Assembly: GCA_001574975.1 (NCBI GenBank)
Contig: KQ965869.1
Coordinates: forward strand, 31,985 to 66,913
DNA length: 34,929 nucleotides
Source: Gonapodya prolifera JEL478
Taxonomy: Eukaryota; Monoblepharomycota; Monoblepharidomycetes; Monoblepharidales; Gonapodyaceae
Direction: 5' to 3'
The notes beneath the pieces are model-generated. The model was not told where the DNA came from, made no database searches, and was given only the letters and a program-made list of their open reading frames with translations. Shown piece after piece: positions 24,793 to 32,847 of this stretch. Made by a program: the position numbers and the translations under genes. Position 1 is the stretch's first letter. The number at the start of each line of letters is the position of its first letter.

Positions 24793-26218
24793 TCAAAATC
24801 TGGACCCACCCAGCGCCTTCTTAACTGCATCCTTCTGCTCCTGCGACAGGCGTTTCGGGAACTCGACCTCGATGGTGACGACCAAATCCCCCCTTTGGCC
24901 CGTCTTGCTGTTGGGCATGCCCTCTCCCCTGAGCGTGATTTTCTGGCCCGGGTGGACAACGTTAACGTCGGTTGTGGAGGGTGGTGTGATTTTGATGGTG
25001 CGGCCGTCGAGGTGAGTAAGTGAGTGCGTGAAGGCGGTGAGTGCGGAGGCGAGCGGGATCGTGATGGCGGTTGTGAGGGAGTCGCCGGAGCGTTTGAACA
25101 AGGAGTGTGGTTTTCTGGGTTGGAAACGTGTAAAGTCAGTCGATAACAGAGAATCTACAATCTAATGACCAGAGGACTTGACTCACTCTTCGATCACAAA
25201 CTCGATATCCTGTGTGGCGCCATTAGGCAACTCATCCCCCGCATCTGCAAACTTGATCTTCGTCCCGGCCTTCCACCCGGGCTTGACATTGATCTCGAGC
25301 ACCTTCTCCTCCTTCCCGCCCGAGCGGAGGTTACGCGTCACTTTGAGCTTCTTGGTCGCGCCCTTGTATAAGTCTTCGAGTGATACGGGGAGCGCACGGG
25401 AGACCACGGTGGGCACGCCACCAGTGCCGGCACCGGCCCCGCCGCTGCGAAGGATGTCCTCCATGTTGAATCCGCCTGGGAATCCGCCGGGCATGCCGCC
25501 CATGCCGGAAAAGCCTCCTGGCATGCCTCCCGCGCGCCCGGCTCCGCGTCCACCCCGCGCACCCCCACGCGAGCCGGACATCCCGGGAAACCCTCCGTGC
25601 ATTTCAGGGTCGGAGTCGCCATCGCCTTCCACGCCGAAGCCGAATGGGCTGGAGGAGCCGAAGAACTATGATTTGCAACGGCAAGATTAGGCACCAACAT
25701 CGAAATGCCAACCATTTGTAATAGCGACATACCTGAGCGAAAATATCTTCCGCCCTGCTCGGTCTGAACCCGCCAGGGAAGCCACCTCCTGCTCCCCCGG
25801 GACCCGAGGTGAAGACGAAGGTGCGCGCACCACCGGGTCCACCTGCCGAGAATCCGGGCGGAAAGCCGCCGAATCCAGCTCCAGGTCCACCGGAAGCGTC
25901 GGGAGTTGGTGGGGCGCCTTTGAGACCTGGCGAGTGTGAAGCAGAGAAACGTTAGTCAAAATCGGACCCTTTGGAGCGCAGAGCTGGGTAGCCTTTGTAC
26001 CCACCAGCTTCACCAAACTGATCGTAAATCGTGCGTTTCTGCTTATCCGACAGTACCTCGTACGCCTCGGAGACCGCCTTGAACTTCGTCTCAGCCTCTG
26101 CCTTGTTGTTTGGGTTTCTGTCCGGGTGGTGCTTCAGGGCAGCCTTGCGATAGGCCTTTTTGATTTCGTCGTCGTCTGCGGTCTTGGACACCCCGAGGAG
26201 TTTGTAGTAGTCCGACAT
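24793..26218 (-). CDS. Type II (DNAJB/Sis1-like) Hsp40 co-chaperone
   Basis: Four exons, 26218..26005, 25926..25733, 25665..25187 and 25114..24793, encode 402 residues. The J domain is complete ([23 protein letters not shown] at 31-33, [17 protein letters not shown]). A long Gly/Phe and Gly/Met region follows ([15 protein letters not shown], then [20 protein letters not shown]), as in Sis1. There is no CxxCxGxG zinc region, so it is type II. The C-terminal substrate-binding domains read [50 protein letters not shown] and [20 protein letters not shown]. The protein ends KKALGGSRF. It hands unfolded clients to Hsp70 and stimulates its ATPase in cytosol and nucleus. A perfect heat-shock element upstream predicts stress induction. 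The frame runs on past the stop (see findings). Confidence 0.94.
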
Positions 26219-26839
26219 GAGTGGGCGAACGTGTGCGGGTGAATGGAGTCTTGCTTTTGAGCGATAGCGAGTTGAGTGATGACGTTTGATTGAAAGTGCG
26301 GTGAGAGAGAATCGTCGTCGATGGACGCGTGGATGTGTGAATGTGTGGAGCTGGTTACGAAAGGATCGTTGATTCGACCGTACCGGCAGAATCCGGCTGA
26401 ATGTTCTGGAAGCTTCCACAGCATTCCAACACGACATTTGGTGCGCAACACACATAAAATCACAATAAGGCAATAAGCTATACTCTACAATATGAAGCGG
26501 GATATACGCAAAACCACTTCCGAGAGACTTTTTGAATCGTCCCATGCACAAAGAATGTGCAGTCACTTTTCCGTCAACTAATTTATTTTAAGGCGCGTAG
26601 CTGACGTTAGTTTCCGAGAACAAGGTATCCGCCACCCAAAGGGCATTGAACGACACTCGTAGGTTCAGGCCACGGATCCTGGACAAGACGCAAACGTTGA
26701 CCAGACGTCGTTGTTGTTGACTTCTCTTCGTCGAAATGAAACCGACCGAACAGCGAAAACGAAACAGCATGATCTGCACGGACTATTATAGACACGGAGG
26801 GACACGTTTCAAAGAGATGTTTCGGAGTCGACACTGGCT
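26219..26839. other. Hsp40 promoter and intergenic DNA
   Basis: Apart from the heat-shock element this stretch holds no supportable gene. Its right part borders the end of the decayed F-box/LRR locus. Confidence 0.5.
26404..26416 (-). promoter_or_regulatory. Heat-shock element upstream of the Hsp40 gene
   Basis: TTCTGGAAGCTTC matches TTCnnGAAnnTTC exactly, three inverted nTTCn/nGAAn units that bind trimeric Hsf1. It lies 186-198 bp upstream of the Hsp40 ATG. Extra GAA and TTC pentamers close by (about 26392, 26423) may extend it. The element is read equally from both strands; the only nearby gene is the chaperone. Confidence 0.7.
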
Positions 26840-27938
26840 TTAACCATCCGGGTCCTCCACATCCTGCTCTTCGGCGCCTTGAGTCTCGTGCAGACGGTAG
26901 CACCCGTTTTGCCCTCCAATTACCGGAACATAATACTTTGTAACCGAGGGAAGGCGTTCCCTTGAATGACTTGGACGAGTAAATTCAAAGTGAGAGGCTC
27001 GACTAAAGTCACATCCCCCAAATCAAGTACTTCCAAACACTTGTGCTGCTTGACCTTGTCGCGACCACCCTGTGCTCCAAAATCGAAAGCGTCCACCTCA
27101 CTCTCCGGACCTCCGGACCGAGCTCCAAATGGTGCGCGTTGGGGAACAAACGACACTGCACCGAGAGGGGTTGAGCCGTCCCGAGACTGATCCGGGGCGC
27201 TCGGAGACATTCGAGGCATCCGGCCTTGGATCGCGAGTTGCGACAGTTGGAGAGTTGGAAAACAGGATGGTTTCGCAGCCTAAAAGCGCACTTACCCTAT
27301 CACACGCGTACTCCCCCTGCCACTTCTCGTTCTTTAACACCCCCAATCAGCTTCAAAATGCAGCTTTGTCACATCCAGTACGTTTGCCAGCTGAACAATC
27401 CCCTTAATTGACAGCAGGTCCGACCGGACACCAAGCGACTCAAACTTGACCTTTCCGAACGGGAACACTCGCTTCAACGCCGCCTTAACCGTGTCGCATA
27501 TCTCGGGTCCTGGCGTGACTTTCGCCTATGTTGGTCCGAGTCCAGCGGGGTACTGGAGGAACAGTCATCGTTCTGAGAGACGGTATGTAGCCCAAGGGTC
27601 GTCGATGCTCTGGAGGACGTACGGTACAATGGTCTCTTTCAAACGATCAACTTCGCCCGCACCCTCCGCAATCTCGCAATTCGTCCATCAAGAAGCGGGA
27701 CTTGGAGAATGCGTAGATTGAAATCGAGATGGTTAGAGTTGATGCTATCGGCAGACTGTTTACAAAACGGTGAGCTTGGGGGGCACTGCTCTGAAAGGAG
27801 AGCTCTCGAACCTGCTCTGATGGTGGACTGGATGTCGCGGAATCGCCGGCACACAAACGGGACATGGGAGAAGAACGCCTTCTTATCGGCGAGCAGAACG
27901 AGGATGCGAAGGAGGATTTCGTCCGGTATCACGTCCAT
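26840..27938 (-). pseudogene. Decayed F-box/LRR gene
   Basis: ATG at 27938 opens MDVIPDEILLRILVLLADKK and HVPFVCRRFRDIQSTIR, a good F-box. Coding sense then moves between frames: EVDRLKETIVPYVLQSIDDP (about 27660-27600), GKVKFESLGVRSDLLSIKG and LANVLDVTKLHFEAD (about 27450-27345), LFPNAHHLELGPEVRR (about 27155-27100), CLEVLDLGDVTLVEPLTLNL and GNAFPRLQSIMFR (27040-26920), and an acidic tail GAEEQDVEDPDG to TAA at 26840. These are LRR-like strands in the expected order, but stops and frame changes separate them and only some could be introns. I call it a pseudogene; a badly resolved many-intron gene is the alternative. Confidence 0.5.
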
Positions 27939-28198
27939 TGGAGTCTTGAAAGCAATTGCTGTGGTCTGGATGGTGAGGGTACGCACAAACCACGTCGAAA
28001 TGCGAGACCTTATGAGTGTAGAGTGTGAGTCTTTCGACGATGAAGAACCAGGAGCCACTGCGACTCGAAATACCACAAGGCACCATGGAGCGCTCAGTGC
28101 TGAATCCATTCACAGCAAGAGCTGCCGCTCAAACAAATGGAAAACCCGACGATATTATCAACCTTTTCTCAATGAGGTTTGAAGATAAAGGGAAGCAA
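27939..28198. other. Intergenic, upstream of the decayed F-box/LRR gene
   Basis: Should hold the old F-box promoter. No independent gene is seen; open frames on either strand lack motifs. Confidence 0.5.
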
Positions 28199-28201
28199 AA
28201 A

Positions 28202-28228
28202 CTGCTGGCTAGTCTGTACACTGCAAAA
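28202..28228 (+). repeat. 3' flank repeat of the HMG array, copy 1
   Basis: GCTGGCTAGTCTGTACACTG followed by an A run starts a block that stays similar to copy 3 (32590 onwards) for about 300 bp, up to the tail exon of each HMG gene. It lies downstream of the HMG relic, in the same relative position as the other two copies. Confidence 0.7.
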
Positions 28229-28367
28229 CGCTCTCCTGCCACACACGCATGTTGTCGTGGACATTACTCCTCCCGCTGCAAAAAACCCAAAGACGCACTA
28301 CAATATTACTCCAACCTCGGCCCTCCAAAGCGCAAGTACATGCCCGCGAGCTCGCACGATGTTCCCG

Positions 28368-29172
28368 CTACCCCGCCGTCCCGTCAAAACCACCTCCCTT
28401 TACACCCGCCCGACCCCCCCCCTCTAACTCCCTCTCTCCGCTAGCCATATCCTCACAAGTGCGCTTTCCCCGTCCCCGCCCCCGCCTCGTCGACACCCAC
28501 GATCCTTGCCGACCTCGCGCGTGCGTATGGCACGGCGGCGGTGGCGAAACCCGTGCGAAGAGGTCCTGCGGTCGCGATCGCGTTTGGGCTTCTTGCCAGG
28601 GCGGCGCAAGTGGTCGCTGGTACTGTGTGGTCGGATCCACAAGGCACAGAGGGCGAGGGTGTGGGGTGAGGTGGTGGATGAGGTAGTGAAGTGTGGTGGG
28701 CGAGACATGAGGTCAAGTGAAGTGAGGTGAGTACACCCGCAGTGCAACCGGGATACACCTTTCAGGAAGCCACCTTACGCGCCACGTAAAGCTCACCCGA
28801 TACTTCGGATAGGTCTCCTGATGCATCTGGTTCATCTCCCTCGCTTCTGCATGGTAGGCGGATTTACCGTCTTCGGGGAGGTCGTTCCATAGTTCGGCGA
28901 TGATGGTGGATACTAGTGGTGTTCGTGGGTGCGTTGGTGTGTGGTGCGGGGTGTGGGGGGGCGGAGGCGGCAGCAGCAGCGGTGGTGGCGGCGGCCAGGA
29001 GAGCGTGGGGTGATGGCAGCAGGGGACAAGTGGGGCCAATGAGTGGAAAGGCGGATGGGCGGCGACATCAATTAGACCGAAACACGAAACAGCATCACGC
29101 TTTACGTTGGCCAAACCCGGGCTCTCGGGCTGAACTTGCTCGTGGTAGTCGGTGCGGACAATGGGGAAGGCG
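28368..29172 (-). pseudogene. HMG-box gene copy 1: 5'-truncated, frame-shifted relic
   Basis: Two exons of the HMG box survive: 29172..29099 (FPIVRTDYHEQVQPESPGL) and 28912..28797 (STIIAELWNDLPEDGKSAYH, MNQMHQETYPKYR). Their lengths, 74 and 116 nt, equal those of copy 3. The exons that should lie upstream, with the long N-terminal region and the RRPMN-like start of the box, are absent; 29173-29870 holds no trace of them. The tail exon begins near 28622 but reads YQRPLAPPW instead of the YGD-x-x-RRPGE tail of its relatives because of a one-base insertion; DHLRRPGKKPKRDRDRR is readable in another frame and VDEAGAGTGKAHL in the third. I call it a dead duplicate. HMG boxes bend DNA; this copy lacks a start codon of its own. 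Confidence 0.7.
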
Positions 29173-29686
29173 CTGCGTTTTGCCGTGAGGAGATGAGCAC
29201 TGAGGTGGATGTGGCAGCAGGGAGAAATGCAGTTGGCAATGGCGGTGCGTCAAACCAGACTGCAGCGGCCAAAAAATCGAGGACTCGCGCGGGTCCCGAA
29301 TTCCAATACCTCACTGTCTTTCGAGTCGTGCTATTGTCTTCCCCACAACAATACCCGCACCTTCCCCAGCATTCACTTCATCGACCTCTTCACCCTGACC
29401 TCCTCCCTCGTCTCTCCCACCTCCCCTTTTACGACCATGGTTTATGGTCTGTTTGTGAGTTGCTGCAGTCGGCCAGTTTCAACTTCCCTATGTTCCCCCG
29501 TCCTCCTTCACAATGAAGAGCCAAAAGCACTGCGTCTCGAAACAGCGCGAGGCGATTTACAGTTTCGAATCGACTTGACCTTACCACCAAGTCATTCGCC
29601 GCGCGCCTCAAGCAAGTGCAAACAAAACCCGACGTTCCATTACTCTTCCCCGTTGAAGTAAGTTAAAAAAAACGAAAGCGACAGTC
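29173..29686. other. Spacer between HMG relic copy 1 and copy 2, no gene seen
   Basis: This is where the 5' exons of copy 1 should be, but no FNFAP/DQPLVV-type sequence is found on the minus strand. Open frames on the plus strand are CT-rich and unsupported. Confidence 0.55.
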
Positions 29687-29714
29687 GCTACTGGCTCGTC
29701 TTTACAATGCAAAA
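29687..29714 (+). repeat. 3' flank repeat of the HMG array, copy 2 (diverged)
   Basis: GCTACTGGCTCGTCTTTACA, then ATGCAAAA, aligns with copies 1 and 3 with several changes. It sits about 160 bp past the stop of the complete HMG gene, as expected if the 3' flank was duplicated with the gene. Confidence 0.55.
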
Positions 29715-29870
29715 CCGCCACCTTCGCCATGGACATCGACCTTATGCTCTGTAGCAAACCCAACCACACGCCGCGCCAAAACCCGGTCCACCTTCAAACG
29801 CGCCGCACACACAATTACCACTTCTTGTAGATGTCGCTCCCCCTTCGATCCAGGAGCAACGGATGCACGT

Positions 29871-31854
29871 TCAGACGTAAGCCACCCCCGCCTCGTCAAC
29901 CGTCATGGTCAGCTTCGAACGCTTACGACTGCACCGCGCGGACGGTGTACGAGCGGAGGTCCTGTGCTCAGTGTTTTCGCCGGGGCGGCGCACGAAGTCG
30001 CCGTACTGCGGGATATTCCAAAACACGCAGGCGAGCCGGCGCCGGGTGAGGTGAGGGTGAGGTGAGTACAACCGCCAACGGGATGGGATTCTAGGAGGAC
30101 GCCTCGCGTGAGGAGTGAGACTCACCTGGTACCCAGACTGAGACATATGTTTCAAATGCTCCGCTTTGGCAAAGTAGGCGGAACGAACGTCGTCTGGAAG
30201 CTGACGCCAAAGTTTTCCGATGATAGACGACACTTGTCGCAGTATGGGTGGGATCGGGATCCGGGGAGTTGGGGGGAGGGGGGTAGGGGGGAGTTGTAGA
30301 TGGCGGTGAAACCGATGAGTGGGCCCGCATCAGCAATAAACCGAGATTCCGACGGATATTTACTCACACTGTGTTGTGAGCAAGCCCGGGTTCTCGGCTT
30401 GCACTTGGTCGTGGCATTCGTTGCGGAATATAAGGAAGGCACTGGTTGGATCAAAGACGATGAATGTCAAAGTGAGTACTTAGAACACTTTTTTGCGCAC
30501 AGACTCGCACGTCTCCCATCTTCGCACTCGCACTCGTTGCTCAACCCTAACCCTGTAGCGCCACCACACCAGTACAACCACCCACCCCCGCCAATGCAAA
30601 CTCACTTCAAAGGCTTTCTAATCCTGGCCCGTTCGTCACTCATCTCCCCGCTCCCTCTCACTGCTCCCCCAACAGTGTCGACTGCCCTCTTTTTCCTCGC
30701 CTGACTCAGCGGTATCTCCTGCCGCATCTTAGGAACAACACCGCTGGGGGGGAAGGGTTGGCGGTTCCGGGCCGGGATGCGGATAGATCGAGGTGCCAGT
30801 CCTGGAGTTGAGGGCGGCTCGTGACTGTGTCTGTGTCTGTAGATTGATGTGGATTTGGGAGATGAGTGGTGATTTGGGGTCATGGACGTGGTGCTTCTGA
30901 GGCTTGAGGGGGAGGATGGGATTTCCGAGGAAGGGATTTCCGGCCCCGGCAGGTTGACGTTGAGGAAGAAGGGAAGACTGCTCGCTGGTGGCATCGAGAC
31001 GACGAGCGGTTGGTCGACGTGCGGAGCAAAGTTGAATTCGATGGGAGGATCGGCGTGCGCTGTGGGCGCCATCGTCATGGGTAAGGGGGGCGGCAATGGT
31101 ACTGGGACGTGGTATTTGATACTGGTACCGATGGTGGAGAGGGGCTGACACAGTGGATGGTCCGACATGAGGAACGGAAAGCACAAGTAATTTGCCCTCC
31201 TGGGTTCCGACACGTACCTGTGCAGGTTCATGATCAATATGGAATACTTGTCATGGGAGGGAATCGTTAATAGAAGATTATTCACGTGTGCGTGTGCGAA
31301 AATCAGACCATATACAAACCTTCATGTGTGTACGCATCAATATCTGCACCGATTCCAGCACCAACTCCCACATATCCAATCCCACCGGCCAACCAAGCGT
31401 CGGAAGACATGGAATTGCACACATCCCACGGTTCCATGTACACCCCACCCCAGACAGCCTTGCCCGTATGTGTCATCAAGTTCATTCTGTCAATGTCTTG
31501 TGCCGGAATGCCCAGACTGAATAGGGACGGAGGGCACAGCGCATCTAGGGTGACAGTGCAAAAGGGCGAGATTGCGTCGTAGTTCGAGGGCGCTGGTATG
31601 GGCGGAGAATTGGCGGCTGGCCCCGTTGAGACTAGGTAGCGAGGCACGAGCGGGACACTCTCCATAGCGGGGTCGAATGCCTGCTGGCTCGTCATCGCAC
31701 CCTCGTGCATGCCATGTGTAGCGCTGGTACCGCTGGTACCGCTGAGAGTGGAATACCGGACGTAGAAGTCGTTTTCGGGTTGCGGCTTGAAACTCCACAG
31801 CTCTGCGAGCGCGTGGTCGCAATCGACCGCGTATGGCGAGAATAGGGAGTACAT
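29871..31854 (-). CDS. HMG-box protein copy 2 (complete)
   Basis: Six exons, 31854..31320, 31246..31218, 31144..30606, 30441..30368, 30232..30126 and 30005..29871, encode 472 residues. The N-terminal half (MYSLFSPYAVDCDHALAELW; MEPWDV near residue 142) is not a known domain. Exon 3 holds a block shared with copy 3, FNFAPHVDQPLVVSMPPASS and LPFFLNVNLPGP, then a Ser/Pro-rich stretch and a basic region ending IRKPLN. The HMG box (about 363-428) reads RKPLNAFLIFRNECHDQVQA, ENPGLLTTQ, LSSIIGKLWRQLPDDVRSAY, and is followed by YGDFVRRPGENTEH and a basic tail. HMG boxes of this MATA/SOX-like type bind the minor groove in a sequence-specific way, so a nuclear regulator is likely. Targets are unknown. 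All junctions keep frame; the 29-nt exon 2 is supported by its match to the copy 3 exon ending (PAQ versus NAQ before a GTACGT donor). Confidence 0.82.
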
Positions 31855-32589
31855 TTCCGTGTTGTTTTATCTTTGCGTGTGCCAGTCCGCGACCGATTGG
31901 GCTGTTGTGTCTGTCAAACAACCAGGTCAGGGAAACAACCTTGCCTGTCCGCACGGATATAACACTTTGACCATATCGGGGCATGCTCACACTCACCCAA
32001 TCTTCTGCCACTACCACCGGACAGAGAGATGCGTGTGAATTGGCGCAAGGGTAGCTATGGCGCATACCTCAGTCCTTCTACCGCGGAACCGGGTGGTAGG
32101 TGGCAGGGCAGTGGGATGGAGGATAGGCGTGCCTTGATCGCGGAAGTATCAACGTCAATTTTTCCGGTGTTTACATCTGTGGGGAGTTTGTGGGTAAGAG
32201 GTCTTGCGGTTCCAAGGTGGATGGCTTGCTGGTTTCCATTTAATGATGATTCTTAGAGGGAAGTGGAGGCGTGCAACATTGCGCATGCGAATAAACTTTG
32301 CTTGTGTTGCGAAGAATACAATATCCCCTTTGATTGCGCTACAATTTGAAAATCGCCAATTCGGCATGTGGCGCACTCTGCGGCACCGCCACGTCGGCCC
32401 TCTTGCCCAGGTCCCTTTGCTCCGGTACCGCCCTAGTGCATCTCTCAACGTCAGACTTGAAAAGCAAAGTCAGTGACAGCACAGAGCAACAGATCCCCGT
32501 CCTTCCTTCTGGCTGCAACAAGTAGACGACTAGCATTGTGAGTACGGGGGCTCTATTGCCCTTTTCTCGATGAAATGAGTTACAAAAAG
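31855..32589. other. Promoter of HMG copy 2; no other gene seen
   Basis: 735 bp between the ATG of copy 2 and the 3' flank repeat of copy 3. Short open frames on both strands lack motifs. No clear TATA box near the copy 2 start. Confidence 0.5.
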
Positions 32590-32616
32590 CTGCTGGCTAG
32601 TCTGTACACTGCAAAA
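32590..32616 (+). repeat. 3' flank repeat of the HMG array, copy 3
   Basis: GCTGGCTAGTCTGTACACTG plus an A run, identical over this core to copy 1. Similarity continues with gaps to about 32890, sharing CT-rich segments and the end of the tail exon. Confidence 0.7.
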
Positions 32617-32847
32617 AACTTTCTCCTGCCCCACACAGAGGTGGTGGACATTACACACCTCGCTTCCAACGTTGCAAAACCCCAAACTCCAACCTCGGCT
32701 CAAACCTCAGTCCTCCAAAGCTGCAAGTGCGCGCGCACGCGCGATGTCGCGGTGGCCGCCTGCCCGACCCTTCAAAACACTTCCTTTCCCACACACCGGC
32801 CCACCCTCTTCCCTCCCCTCCCACTCCCTCTCTCCGGGGGCTCATCC

